64,000 bases of DNA. It comes from Paracoccus yeei ATCC BAA-599. Its GTDB lineage: Bacteria; Pseudomonadota; Alphaproteobacteria; Rhodobacterales; Rhodobacteraceae. The stretch spans positions 33,616 to 97,615 of the forward strand of contig NZ_JHWH01000018.1 of NCBI RefSeq assembly GCF_000622145.1, read 5' to 3'. The notes beneath the pieces were generated by a model, which had not been told where the DNA came from, ran no database searches, and saw nothing but the letters and a program-made list of their open reading frames with translations. Shown here piece by piece: positions 19,411 to 28,021 of this stretch. Both the position numbers and the translations under genes were made by a program. How positions within the stretch are numbered: the first letter of the stretch is position 1; each line of letters begins with the position of its first letter.

Positions 19411-20624
19411 GATACCGAACGCAGCCTTTTGCCTTCGGGGTCGTGCTCGACGCGCTTGGCGATGTCCTTGGTCCAGGCCGAGACGGCGGGCACGCGCGAG
19501 CGGTCGATGCGGTGGGCGTATTTCCTGGCCACCTCGACCACCTCGGAGAGCAGGCCCTCGGCCAGGGTGATCGGTTGCAGGCCCAGCGCCAGGAACTGGT
19601 CGTTCTTGACGATCAGGTCGTTCTCCTCGGCCTCCTTGCGGGGGTTCGGCAGATAGGCGACCTCGGCCTCGGCGAGGCGGGCGACCATCTCGGCCAGGTC
19701 GCGGACGCGGTGCGTCTCGGTCATCTGGTTGAAGATGCGGACGCGCTCGCCCGCCGCCGGCGCGTCCTGCAGCGCCAGTTCGATGCAGCGCACCGAATCC
19801 TGGATGTGGATGAAGGCGCGGGTCTGGCCGCCGGTGCCGTGCACGGTCAGCGGATAGCCGATGGCGGCCTGGATCAGGAAGCGGTTCAGCACCGTGCCGT
19901 AATCGCCGTCATAGTCAAAGCGGTTGATGAGCTGTTCGTGCCGCCGGGTCTGGTCGGTGTGCGTGCCCCAGACGATGCCCTGATGCAGGTCGGTGATGCG
20001 CAGCCCGTCGTTCTGGGCGTAGAACTGGAACAGGATCTGATCGAGGCTTTTGGTCATGTGATAGACCGAGCCGGGCCGCGTCGGATAAAGGATCTGCTGT
20101 TCGCGCGGGCCGGTCGGCGTGTCGATCTGCACGTCGAGATAGCCTTCCGGGATCGGCGCGCCGACCGAGGAATAGCCATAGACCCCCATCGTGCCCAGGT
20201 GCACCAGATGTGCGTCGATGCCGGTTTCGACCAGCGCCGCCAGCAGGTTGTGCGTCGCGTTGGTGTTGTTCGTGACGGTATAGACCTTGTGGCGGTCGGT
20301 CTTCATCGAATAGGGCGCGGCGCGCTGTTCGGCGAAATGGATCACGGCGTCGGGCCGCGTCTCGGCCAGCCAGGATTTCAGTCGTTCGTATTCGGTGGCG
20401 AGGTTCAGCAGGTGGAAATGGATGCGCCGCCCGGTCTGCTGATGCCAGATCCGGCAGCGCTCCTGGATCGAATCCATCGGCGTCAGCGATTGCACGCCAA
20501 GTTCCGTGTCGATCCAGCGCCGCGACAGGTTGTCCACGATATGAACGTCATGGCCCAGATCGGACAGGTGCAGGGCGGTCGGCCAGCCGACGAAGCCGTC
20601 GCCGCCCAGGACTGCAATTCGCAT
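19407..20624 (-). CDS. sqdB: UDP-sulfoquinovose synthase
   Basis: 405 residues; makes UDP-sulfoquinovose from UDP-glucose and sulfite, the head group donor for the membrane sulfolipid SQDG. NAD-binding GGDGFVGWP at residues 8-16, the SqdB-specific DNLSRRWIDTELG block, catalytic YHMTK, and LHQGIVWGT are all present. The start ATG at 20622-20624 has a GGGAGA ribosome site. First gene of the sqdB-sqdD-sqdC-msrC-GFA operon, divergent from an Rrf2 regulator. Confidence 0.96.
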   Translation of the reverse strand: MRIAVLGGDGFVGWPTALHLSDLGHDVHIVDNLSRRWIDTELGVQSLTPMDSIQERCRIWHQQTGRRIHFHLLNLATEYERLKSWLAETRPDAVIHFAEQRAAPYSMKTDRHKVYTVTNNTNATHNLLAALVETGIDAHLVHLGTMGVYGYSSVGAPIPEGYLDVQIDTPTGPREQQILYPTRPGSVYHMTKSLDQILFQFYAQNDGLRITDLHQGIVWGTHTDQTRRHEQLINRFDYDGDYGTVLNRFLIQAAIGYPLTVHGTGGQTRAFIHIQDSVRCIELALQDAPAAGERVRIFNQMTETHRVRDLAEMVARLAEAEVAYLPNPRKEAEENDLIVKNDQFLALGLQPITLAEGLLSEVVEVARKYAHRIDRSRVPAVSAWTKDIAKRVEHDPEGKRLRSVS

Positions 20625-20678
20625 GGTGATCTCCCTTTGCTGCGGGGCAGGAATGCGCCGGCAATGTGTCAGAAACAT

Positions 20679-20705
20679 AACGCTTTGACGATAGTGCTGT
20701 GTTCC
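20679..20705 (-). promoter_or_regulatory. Possible EcfG-type promoter of sqdB (18-bp spacer)
   Basis: Reading toward sqdB, GGAAC (20701-20705) and CGTT (20679-20682) are separated by 18 bp, about 55 bp before the start codon. The EcfG consensus is GGAAC-N16/17-CGTT, so the spacer is one base too long. The same sigma factor is encoded in this window. Weak candidate. Confidence 0.3.
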
Positions 20706-20774
20706 CTGTGCCATGACGCTTTGTTTTGGGGCGAAATCATTGCAACCGGACCGCACGATCATTATTGATTTTCC

Positions 20775-21224
20775 ATGATCTCGCAGAAAACCAAATACGC
20801 CATCAAGGCGCTGATGGCACTGGCCGACGAAGTCGCCGCAGGCGGAAGCGCGCTGACGATCGAAGAGATCGCGACACGTTCGGGCGCGCCCAAGCGGTTC
20901 CTGGAACATATCATGCTGGAACTGCGCAACGCGGGCTACGTCGGCTCGCGCCGCGGCAGGGCCGGCGGCTATATCCTGATCAAGGAGCCGAAGGAGATTT
21001 CCATCGGCGAACTGCTGCGCCAGGTGGACGGGCCCATCGCCCCCCTGCCCTGCCTGTCGCGCCGGTCCTATCAGCGCTGCGAGGATTGCACCGACGAGGC
21101 ATCCTGCCGGCTGCGCAAGATGTTCGGACAGGTGTTCTGGTCCTATCTGCTGCTGATCGAAAGCCTGACGCTGGCCGACCTGGTGAACGAAGGCGGGCTG
21201 TCGGAAATGGACGTGCTGGCCTGA
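20775..21224 (+). CDS. Rrf2-family regulator with four cysteines
   Basis: 149-residue winged-helix transcription factor. N-terminal HTH: LTIEEIATRSGAPKRFLEHIMLEL; the RRGRAGGYIL wing follows. Cysteines at 93, 102, 105 and 111 form a CX8CX2CX5C pattern that could hold an iron-sulfur cluster, though it differs from the three-cysteine IscR/NsrR spacing. It is divergent from sqdB over 150 bp, so it may regulate the sulfolipid operon; that link is inferred from position only. Confidence 0.85.
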   Translation: MISQKTKYAIKALMALADEVAAGGSALTIEEIATRSGAPKRFLEHIMLELRNAGYVGSRRGRAGGYILIKEPKEISIGELLRQVDGPIAPLPCLSRRSYQRCEDCTDEASCRLRKMFGQVFWSYLLLIESLTLADLVNEGGLSEMDVLA

Positions 21225-21312
21225 GCGGCCGAGGTTGGTCCTGCCGGACTTGACCCGAACGGCGGGGCGCTGCACGACTGTGGGCCACCCGAAAGCCTTG
21301 AGCGAGCCGCCG

Positions 21313-22161
21313 ATGACCGACCAGACCGACACCCCCCGCCATGCCCCCCTTGCCGGTGTGATCGGCTGGCCCATCGCGCATTCCCGCTCGCCCCGGCTGC
21401 ACGGGCACTGGCTGGCGCGGCACGGCATCGCGGGCCATTACGTCCCCCTGCCCGTCGCGCCCGAGCATCTGGCCGAGGTGCTGCGCGCCATGCCGCGCAT
21501 GGGCTTCGTCGGTTGCAACGTCACCATCCCGCACAAGGAAAGCGTGCTGGCGCTGGCCGATGTGGTGACCGACCGCGCCGCCCTGATGGGGGCCGCGAAC
21601 ACGCTGATCTTTCGCCCGGACGGCAAGATCCACGCCGACAATACCGACGGCTACGGCTTCATGGCCAATATCCGTCAGCACGCGCCGGGCTGGCTGCCCG
21701 ACCTGGGGCCGGCGGCCGTGCTGGGTGCGGGCGGCGCGGCGCGGGCGGTGGTCGCGGCGCTGCTGGACAGCGGCGTGACCGAGCTGCGCATCGCCAACCG
21801 CACCCGGCTGCGGGCCGAGCAGATCCGGGCCGAGTTCGGGCCGCGGGTCGTGGTCCACGACTGGGCCGGCGCGGGCGCCATGCTGGAGGGCGCGATCACG
21901 GTGGTGAACGCGACCTCGATGGGCATGGTCGGCAAGCCGCCCCTGCAGGTGCCCCTGGATGCCTTGGCACCCGGAACGCTGGTCACCGACCTGGTCTATA
22001 CGCCGCTGGTGACGCCCTTCCTGGCCGAGGCGCAGGCGCGCGGCTGCGAGGTGGTGGACGGGCTGGGGATGCTGCTGCACCAGGCCGCCCCGGGGTTCGA
22101 GCGCTGGTTCGGCATCCGCCCCGCGGTGGACGAGGACCTGCGCGCGGCCGTTCTGGCCTGA
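21313..22161 (+). CDS. aroE: Shikimate dehydrogenase
   Basis: NADP-dependent reduction of 3-dehydroshikimate to shikimate in aromatic amino acid synthesis. 282 residues from the ATG of [16 protein letters not shown] (shikimate binding), NVTIPHKE with the catalytic lysine, NTDGYGF, and the [13 protein letters not shown] nucleotide loop are all present. The upstream frame lacks protein character and has no ribosome site. First of aroE-coaE-dnaQ. Confidence 0.96.
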   Translation: MTDQTDTPRHAPLAGVIGWPIAHSRSPRLHGHWLARHGIAGHYVPLPVAPEHLAEVLRAMPRMGFVGCNVTIPHKESVLALADVVTDRAALMGAANTLIFRPDGKIHADNTDGYGFMANIRQHAPGWLPDLGPAAVLGAGGAARAVVAALLDSGVTELRIANRTRLRAEQIRAEFGPRVVVHDWAGAGAMLEGAITVVNATSMGMVGKPPLQVPLDALAPGTLVTDLVYTPLVTPFLAEAQARGCEVVDGLGMLLHQAAPGFERWFGIRPAVDEDLRAAVLA

Positions 22162-22172
22162 GGGTGTCGGGC

Positions 22173-22769
22173 ATGAGTTACCGGCTGGGCCTGACCGGCG
22201 GCATCGGCATGGGGAAATCGACCGCCGCCGCCATGTTCCGCGACCTGGGTCATCCGGTCTGGGACGCGGATGCGGCGGTGCACGGGCTTTATGCGCCGGG
22301 GGGCGCCGCCGTGGGCCCGGTCGGCGCGGCATTCCCCGGCGTGGTCGCGGGCGGCGCGGTGGACCGCGCGGCCCTGAAGGCGGAACTGGCGCGCGATCCG
22401 GGCGGCTTTGCCCGGCTGGAGGCGATCGTGCATCCGCTGGTCGCGGCCGACCGGGCCGCCTTCGTCGCGGCGCACGGGGACGCGCCCATCGTGGTGCTGG
22501 ACATCCCGCTGCTTTACGAAAAGGGCTATCAGGCCGAGATGGACGGGGTGGCCGTGGTCTCGGCCCCCGCGGCGGTGCAGCGCGCGCGGGTGCTGGCGCG
22601 GCCGGGCATGGACGAGGCGACGCTGGGGCTGATCCTGGCGCGGCAGATGCCCGATGCCGACAAGCGACGCCTGGCGGACTGGGTGATCCCCTCGGGAACG
22701 CTCGAGGGCGCGCGCGCGGCGATCATGGACATCTGCGCCGCGATCATGGCAAAACGCCCCCATGCGTGA
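22173..22769 (+). CDS. coaE: Dephospho-CoA kinase
   Basis: Final step of coenzyme A synthesis. 198 residues. P-loop [12 protein letters not shown] at residues 6-17, the [10 protein letters not shown] block, and [11 protein letters not shown] are diagnostic. It starts 11 bp after aroE and its end overlaps dnaQ by 8 bp, so all three are cotranscribed. Confidence 0.96.
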   Translation: MSYRLGLTGGIGMGKSTAAAMFRDLGHPVWDADAAVHGLYAPGGAAVGPVGAAFPGVVAGGAVDRAALKAELARDPGGFARLEAIVHPLVAADRAAFVAAHGDAPIVVLDIPLLYEKGYQAEMDGVAVVSAPAAVQRARVLARPGMDEATLGLILARQMPDADKRRLADWVIPSGTLEGARAAIMDICAAIMAKRPHA

Positions 22770-23475
22770 GATCGTCCTGGATACCGAAACCACCGGCTTC
22801 GACCCCGAGACCGGCGACCGCATCGTCGAGATCGGCGCGGTCGAATTGTGGAACCACCTGCCCACGGGCCGGACCTATCATGTCTACATCAACCCCGAAC
22901 GGCCGATGCCGCAGGCCGCCTTCGAGGTGCACGGCCTGGGCGACGAGTTCCTGAAGGACAAGCCGGTCTTTGCCGAGATCGCGGCGGGCTTTGTCGAATT
23001 CGCCGGCGACGACGCCAAGCTGGTGATCCACAACGCCGCCTTCGACATGAAATTCCTGAACTGGGAACTGCAGCGCGCGGGCTTTCCGGCGATGCCCTGG
23101 TCGCGGGCCGTCGATACGCTGGAAATCGCGCGGATGCAGTTCCCGGGGGCGCAGAACTCGCTGGATGCGCTGTGCCGGCGGTTCCGGGTCGACAACTCGA
23201 ACCGGACGCTGCACGGGGCGCTTCTGGACAGCGAGCTGCTGGCCGAGGTCTATCTGGCGCTGCGCGGCGGGCGCCAGCCGGGGCTGGTGCTGGAAACGGC
23301 GGGGATGGGCGCGGGCGGCACGGGGCCCGGCGGCACCGCCCTGCCGCGCCCGCCCCGGCCGCGTCCGCTGCCCCCGCGCCTGACCGAGGCCGAGGTGGCC
23401 GCCCACGCGGCCTTCGTCGCTAAGCTGGGGGACAAGGCGGTGTGGCTGCGCTACAGCGCGGCGGAAAACGCCTGA
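22762..23475 (+). CDS. dnaQ: DNA polymerase III epsilon subunit (proofreading exonuclease)
   Basis: 3'-5' exonuclease of the replicative polymerase, 237 residues. Exo I DTETTGFD at 7-14, Exo II in [14 protein letters not shown], and Exo III in [14 protein letters not shown] give the DEDDh active site. After about residue 190 a Gly/Pro-rich linker leads to a C-terminal segment expected to bind the alpha subunit. Overlaps coaE by 8 bp. Confidence 0.95.
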   Translation: MREIVLDTETTGFDPETGDRIVEIGAVELWNHLPTGRTYHVYINPERPMPQAAFEVHGLGDEFLKDKPVFAEIAAGFVEFAGDDAKLVIHNAAFDMKFLNWELQRAGFPAMPWSRAVDTLEIARMQFPGAQNSLDALCRRFRVDNSNRTLHGALLDSELLAEVYLALRGGRQPGLVLETAGMGAGGTGPGGTALPRPPRPRPLPPRLTEAEVAAHAAFVAKLGDKAVWLRYSAAENA

Positions 23476-23553
23476 CCACGCGGCAGGCCGGGGTGGCGGC
23501 GGCAGGCGTTTTGCCGCAGGATCGGGGGACCACGAGGCAGAAAGGACGGCTCT

Positions 23554-24429
23554 TTGATCCAGGATATGTGGCAGTTCCTCATGGCGCTGTTCGAGCGTAT
23601 GGACAAGATCCACATGAGCCTGATCGCGGCGGGCGTGGCCTTTTACGCGATGTTCGCGGTGTTTCCGGGGCTGGCGGCGCTGTTTGCGCTGTGGGGCCTG
23701 TGGTACGACCCCCACCTGATCGAGCAATACGTCCACGCCACCGACGAGTTCATCCCGGCGGGCGCGGCCGACATCATCTATGGCCAGATCAATTCGCTGA
23801 TCGCGGCGGGGCGCACGCAGCTGGGCTGGACCACGGCGATTTCCTTCCTGATCGCCACCATCTCGGCGCGCGCCGGGGTCGATGCGCTGGTGCGCGGGCT
23901 GAACGCGGCCTATGGCGTGCGGTCCCATTCGACGATCATGGGGTTCCTGCTGGCCTATGTGCTGACGCTGGTGATCGTGGGCGTGGTGCTGATGGGGCTG
24001 GCCACCATCATCGTGGTGCCCATCGCCTTCAACTTCCTGCCCGATGTCGCGCTGCGGCGCTGGCTGCTGAGTTCGCTGCCCTGGGTTGCGATCTTCGTCA
24101 TCGTGCAGGTGGTCATCGGCATCATGTACCGCTATGGCCCGAACGTGAAGACGCCGCGCACCCCGGTCTTTACCTGGGGATCGCTGTTCGCGGCGATGGC
24201 CTGGGCGCTCGCGTCCTACGGGTTCGCGGTCTATCTGAACAACTTCAACAGCTACAACCGGATCTACGGCTCGATCGGGGCGGTGATCGCGCTGCTGATG
24301 TGGTTCTATCTGGGCGGCTTCTCGGTGATGCTCGGCGCGCTCATCAACCTTGAGATGGGGCGCAGGCGCCGGGTCGTCGCGGCGCGGGCGCTGCGCGCGG
24401 CGGCCAAGGCGGAGCAGGAGAAGGGCTGA
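23554..24429 (+). CDS. YihY/BrkB-family inner membrane protein
   Basis: 291-residue polytopic protein with about six membrane helices. Landmarks: LIAAGVAFYAMFAVFPGLAAL near the N-terminus (split: GVAFYAMFAVFPGLAAL), SARAGVDALVRGLNAAYGV, and the C-terminal YGSIGAVIALLMWFYLGG. Once mistaken for RNase BN; function unresolved. I place the start at TTG 23554 because AAAGGACGG precedes it at good spacing; ATG 23566 is the alternative. Confidence 0.85.
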   Translation: MIQDMWQFLMALFERMDKIHMSLIAAGVAFYAMFAVFPGLAALFALWGLWYDPHLIEQYVHATDEFIPAGAADIIYGQINSLIAAGRTQLGWTTAISFLIATISARAGVDALVRGLNAAYGVRSHSTIMGFLLAYVLTLVIVGVVLMGLATIIVVPIAFNFLPDVALRRWLLSSLPWVAIFVIVQVVIGIMYRYGPNVKTPRTPVFTWGSLFAAMAWALASYGFAVYLNNFNSYNRIYGSIGAVIALLMWFYLGGFSVMLGALINLEMGRRRRVVAARALRAAAKAEQEKG

Positions 24430-24462
24430 CCGCGTCCCCTGCCCCCGCAGGGCCCCGGACGG

Positions 24463-26253
24463 TCAGTGCCGCGACCCCGGCCGCGCGGCCGAGGTCAGGA
24501 CGACATTTCCCGGCGGCGGCGCCGCAGTGCTGCGCTTCTGCAAGGGCTCGACCCGGAAATGCAGGCGCAGGGTGAACTGGCCCTCGTCCTCGTCAAGCTC
24601 TGCCGTGCCTTCCAGCTGGGCGGCGAAGGCGTCGATCAGCTGGCTGCCGAGCCCCGTGCCGGGCGCGCCGCGCCGCGCCCCGCCGATGGAATTGCGCACC
24701 TCGAGCAGGGCACGGTCGGGGCCTTCGGAACAAAGCGTCACCTGCACCCAGGGCTGCGCGCCGGGTTCGGGCGCGCCGGCGTATTTCAGCGCATTGGTGA
24801 AGGCCTCGGTCGCCAGAAGCGACAGCGGCACCGCCTGGTCGGGCATCAGGACCAGCGGCTCCAGCCGGGTCTCGATGCGCAGATGCGCGGTCGGCTCCAG
24901 CGAAGCCTGGGTCATCTGGGTGATGATGTCGCTGACCAGCCGGTCGGCATCGACCGAATCCAGATGCTCGGCCTGGTAGAGGTTGCGGTAGATCGTCGCG
25001 AGCGAGGCCACCCGGTCCTGGACCGAGCGCAGCACCTGGCGCGCGTCGTCGTGCTGGATCATCCGGCTTTGCATGTTGATGATCGAGGCGATCAGCTGCA
25101 GGTTGTTCTTGACCCGGTGATGGACCTCTTTCAGCAGGACGGTCTTTTCCTGGACGGCGGCCTCCATCGCCTCTTCGTCGCGGATCAGGATGCGGGCCAT
25201 GTTGTGGAAGGTCTGGCTCATGTCCTCGATCTCGGCCGGGGCGTCGACCAGGACGGGCGGCGGGGCCGAGCGGTCGCCGATGGCGAAGCGCCGCATCTGG
25301 CTGCGCAATTCGCGGATGTGGCGCAGGACGAGCCGATAGACCGCGAAATAGGCCACCCCCAGCGAGGCCGCCCACAGGATCAGCGGCAGCACCAGCGCGG
25401 TGCGCGTGGTCAGGTCGATGCCGGCGATGCCGGATTCGCGGCGGGTCCACGAGCCCAGCGCATAGACCAGGCCCGGCACCACGGGAACCACGCTGAACAC
25501 GCGCTTTTCGCCGCTGGCGGTGCGGTCGGTGAAGGTCGTCTCGCTGCGCGCCAGAAGCGCGGGCAGCGCGATCCCGGTGGGCAGAAGCTCGACCACGTTG
25601 CCGGTGCTGTTTTCGTCGCGCGACAGCAGCTCGCCCTGGCTGTTGAAGGTCAGGATGCGCGCGTCATCCCCGCCCAGGCCCGCGATATGGGCCGACCGCA
25701 GCATGTCGCGCGACATCGAGACGGCGATATAACCCAGCATCTCGGCCCCGCGGTAAAGCGGCTGGATCACGGCGATGGTGGTTTCGGCCGAGGTCGCGCC
25801 CATGCGGCTGTTGGCGATGAGCGTACCCGGGCTTTCGACGAACAGCCGGTGCGCGGGGTCCTGCGACAGATCCTGCGGACCGGGAACCGAGGAACATTCG
25901 GTCGTCCCGTCGAGCCGCGTGAAGCCGGCATAGGAAAAGTTCACCGTGCGCTGGACCACGCCCCGCATGATGTCGGAACAGGGCTGCGGCTGGTCGAGCA
26001 TTTCCAGCACGGCCGGGCCCAGCGCGTCCGCCGTGCCGAGCGCGCTTTGCAAGAGCGCCCGTTCCCCGGCCGCCGCCGTCGCCGTGCGCCCCAGAAGCGC
26101 GATTTCCGACGAGCGTTCGTATTCGCGCGACAGATGCAGCGTCTGGATGACCGAAATGAGGCCGATGGGCAGGATCGCCACCGACAGAAGCCCACCCAGG
26201 CGAAAACCGAGTCCCTTCGGGAACTCGCTTTTCTCCAGCATGCGGCGAAGCAT
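24463..26253 (-). CDS. HWE/HisKA_2-type sensor histidine kinase of the general stress response
   Basis: 596 residues. One membrane helix near residues 17-40, a periplasmic sensor of about 240 residues, a second helix near 285-310, a HAMP-like region, then an HisKA_2 domain with the phospho-accepting histidine in EVHHRVKNNLQL (about 378) and an ATPase domain with TEAFTNALKYA and GTGLG. It lies 12 bp downstream of ecfG, so it is likely cotranscribed with nepR-ecfG and phosphorylates PhyR (PhyK-like role). The signal sensed is unknown. Confidence 0.85.
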   Translation of the reverse strand: MLRRMLEKSEFPKGLGFRLGGLLSVAILPIGLISVIQTLHLSREYERSSEIALLGRTATAAAGERALLQSALGTADALGPAVLEMLDQPQPCSDIMRGVVQRTVNFSYAGFTRLDGTTECSSVPGPQDLSQDPAHRLFVESPGTLIANSRMGATSAETTIAVIQPLYRGAEMLGYIAVSMSRDMLRSAHIAGLGGDDARILTFNSQGELLSRDENSTGNVVELLPTGIALPALLARSETTFTDRTASGEKRVFSVVPVVPGLVYALGSWTRRESGIAGIDLTTRTALVLPLILWAASLGVAYFAVYRLVLRHIRELRSQMRRFAIGDRSAPPPVLVDAPAEIEDMSQTFHNMARILIRDEEAMEAAVQEKTVLLKEVHHRVKNNLQLIASIINMQSRMIQHDDARQVLRSVQDRVASLATIYRNLYQAEHLDSVDADRLVSDIITQMTQASLEPTAHLRIETRLEPLVLMPDQAVPLSLLATEAFTNALKYAGAPEPGAQPWVQVTLCSEGPDRALLEVRNSIGGARRGAPGTGLGSQLIDAFAAQLEGTAELDEDEGQFTLRLHFRVEPLQKRSTAAPPPGNVVLTSAARPGSRH

Positions 26254-26265
26254 GTCGCCGGTTCC

Positions 26266-26856
26266 TCAGCGCATGATGGGAGAGTTCTGGGCCATCACGG
26301 CAAGAGTGGCACGATCGGTCATCTCAAGTTCCTCGCCTTCTTCAAGCTGCAGCAACTCGGCCAGGCGGCGGCGTCCGCGGTTGGCCCGGGACTTAACCGT
26401 GCCCACGGCCACGCCGGTCATGCCGGCGGCCTCTTCATAGGAAAAGCCCGAGGCGCCCACAAGGATCAGCGCCTCGCGCTGTTCGTCTGGAAGCTTTTCG
26501 AAGGCGGCGCGGAAATCGTTCAGCGCAAGGCGGCCGTCGTGTTCGGGGCGGGTCGCCTGGCGGGCGGCATGGATGCCGTCGGTGTCGCTGACCTCGCGCC
26601 GGGTCTTGCGGCGGCCGGAATAGAAGGTGTTGCGCAGGATGGTGAACAGCCAAGCCCGCAGGTTCGTGCCAGGCTGGAACTTGTCGATATGGGTCCATGC
26701 CTTGACGATGGTGTCCTGCACCAGGTCGTCGGCCGAGGCGCCTTCGCGGGTCAGCGACAGCGCAAAGGCACGAAGCGCCGGCAGATGGTCCACCAGTTCG
26801 TTCCGCGGGTCGGCATGGTCCGAAGGGGCGCGTGCCGCCTTGGCGTTACGGGTCAT
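26266..26856 (-). CDS. ecfG: EcfG, general stress response sigma factor
   Basis: 196-residue ECF sigma factor. Region 2 contains DDLVQDTIVKAW and NLRAWLFTILRNTFYSGRRKTRRE (split: NLRAWLFTILRN, SGRRKTRRE); region 4 contains LPDEQREALILVGASGFSYEEAA in parts, ending GVAVGTVKSRANRGRRRL. Directs RNA polymerase to stress genes once PhyR titrates NepR. Its ATG overlaps the nepR stop (ATGA at 26853-26856). Confidence 0.94.
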   Translation of the reverse strand: MTRNAKAARAPSDHADPRNELVDHLPALRAFALSLTREGASADDLVQDTIVKAWTHIDKFQPGTNLRAWLFTILRNTFYSGRRKTRREVSDTDGIHAARQATRPEHDGRLALNDFRAAFEKLPDEQREALILVGASGFSYEEAAGMTGVAVGTVKSRANRGRRRLAELLQLEEGEELEMTDRATLAVMAQNSPIMR

Positions 26857-27020
26857 GCCGGGTTCCCTTGATCGAAACCGTTGTCTCGAAGCTTTTCCAG
26901 AAGCTCCAGGAACTTGTCCGGAATCTGCTGGGTTGCGTCCTGTTCGTAGACCCGCTTGAGGTTCTCGTCGATCTGCTGTTCGATGGCGGCCCGCCTGCGT
27001 TCCTCACGCTTGCTGTTCAT
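26853..27020 (-). CDS. nepR: NepR, anti-sigma factor of EcfG
   Basis: A 55-residue gene read directly from the sequence. The core NLKRVYEQDATQQIPDKF followed by LELLEKL fits the NepR pattern (two amphipathic helices, hydrophobic V-Y and I-P-D-F positions), which binds EcfG in unstressed cells and phosphorylated PhyR under stress. Position between phyR and ecfG and the stop/start overlap with ecfG confirm it. An EcfG-type promoter precedes it, giving autoregulation. Confidence 0.92.
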   Translation of the reverse strand: MNSKREERRRAAIEQQIDENLKRVYEQDATQQIPDKFLELLEKLRDNGFDQGNPA

Positions 27021-27059
27021 TTTTTGGTTATTCCCGAAATTCTTGTGCGCACACGATGC

Positions 27060-27085
27060 AACGGTTACCTATCATTGCGAGTTCC
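27060..27085 (-). promoter_or_regulatory. EcfG-dependent promoter of nepR-ecfG-kinase operon
   Basis: Reading leftward, GGAAC (27081-27085) and CGTT (27060-27063) are separated by exactly 17 bp, an exact match to the EcfG consensus. CGTT is 39 bp before the nepR ATG. This predicts that the operon is activated by its own sigma factor. Confidence 0.85.
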
Positions 27086-27114
27086 ATTGTGACCAACACT
27101 TTTCGAGGGACAAG

Positions 27115-27918
27115 ATGACCGCAGCAGATCTCGCACAATCCATCCGCCGGGAGCTGCCCTATCTGCGCCGCTATGCGCGCGCTTTGACCGGCAGCCAGAC
27201 CGCTGGCGACAATTACGCGGTGGCCACTTTGGAAGCCATCCTGAGCGACCGCAGCCTCATGGACACCGAGGACACGCGCATCGGTCTGTTCCGCACCTTC
27301 CATGCCATCTGGCAAAGCTCGGGCCAGCCGGTCGAGCAGGAAAGCCAGACCCCGCAGGAGGCCCGCGCCCAGGCGCATCTGCGCGGCCTGACCCCCAATT
27401 CGCGCGAGGCGCTGCTTTTGCGCACGATTGAGGAGCTGCGCTATGAGCAGATCGCCACGATCATGCAGATCGACCAGGACGAGGCCGAGGAGCTGGTCCA
27501 GATCGCGATGACCGAGATGTCGAATTCGATGGCCGGCAAGGTCATGGTGATCGAGGACGAGACCATCATCGCCATGGACCTGAAGGGCATCGTCCAGTCG
27601 ATGGGCCATGACGTGACCGGCATCGCGCGCACCCATTCCGCCGCGGTGGAACTGGCGCATGGCAAGCGGCCGGACCTGATCCTGGCCGACATCCAGCTGG
27701 CGGACGGCTCGTCGGGGATCGACGCGGTGAACGAATTGCTGCGCGACATGGGGGATATTCCGGTGATCTTCATCACCGCCTTCCCCGAGCGGCTGCTGAC
27801 CGGCGAGCGGCCGGAGCCGGCCTTCCTGATCTCGAAGCCCTATACCGAGGAGCAGGTTCGTTCGGCGGTAAGCCAGGCGATGTTCTTTTCCTCGACCGAG
27901 GGGCTGACGGCGGCCTGA
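27115..27918 (+). CDS. phyR: PhyR, anti-anti-sigma response regulator
   Basis: 267 residues: N-terminal sigma-factor-like domain (about 1-135, with RELPYLRRYARALTGS and LRYEQIATIMQ) and C-terminal receiver (about 142-262) with acidic pair E147-D148, phospho-acceptor D192 in LILADIQLADG, and a conserved lysine in LISKPY. Phosphorylation exposes the sigma-like domain, which captures NepR and frees EcfG. Start at ATG 27115; an upstream extension is not protein-like. Divergent from nepR over 94 bp. Confidence 0.95.
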   Translation: MTAADLAQSIRRELPYLRRYARALTGSQTAGDNYAVATLEAILSDRSLMDTEDTRIGLFRTFHAIWQSSGQPVEQESQTPQEARAQAHLRGLTPNSREALLLRTIEELRYEQIATIMQIDQDEAEELVQIAMTEMSNSMAGKVMVIEDETIIAMDLKGIVQSMGHDVTGIARTHSAAVELAHGKRPDLILADIQLADGSSGIDAVNELLRDMGDIPVIFITAFPERLLTGERPEPAFLISKPYTEEQVRSAVSQAMFFSSTEGLTAA

Positions 27919-27964
27919 TCCGCCGCCGCCTGATCCCTCGCGGGCGCGCGGATTGCATCGCCGC

Positions 27965-28021
27965 AGGGGTATTTGGAAAACGGTGAAGGCCGGGGCGTTG
28001 CGCGCGCGCCCCGGCCTTTTT
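27965..28021 (+). terminator. Terminator of phyR with adjoining repeat motif
   Basis: A 12-bp stem, AAGGCCGGGGCG (27986-27997) paired with 28007-28018, is followed by a T run ending at 28021. It lies between convergent phyR and the nitronate monooxygenase gene; the T run touches the latter's stop codon. Just upstream, AGGGGTATTTGGAAAA (27965-27980) resembles in inverted orientation the motif at 855-873. Confidence 0.8.
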
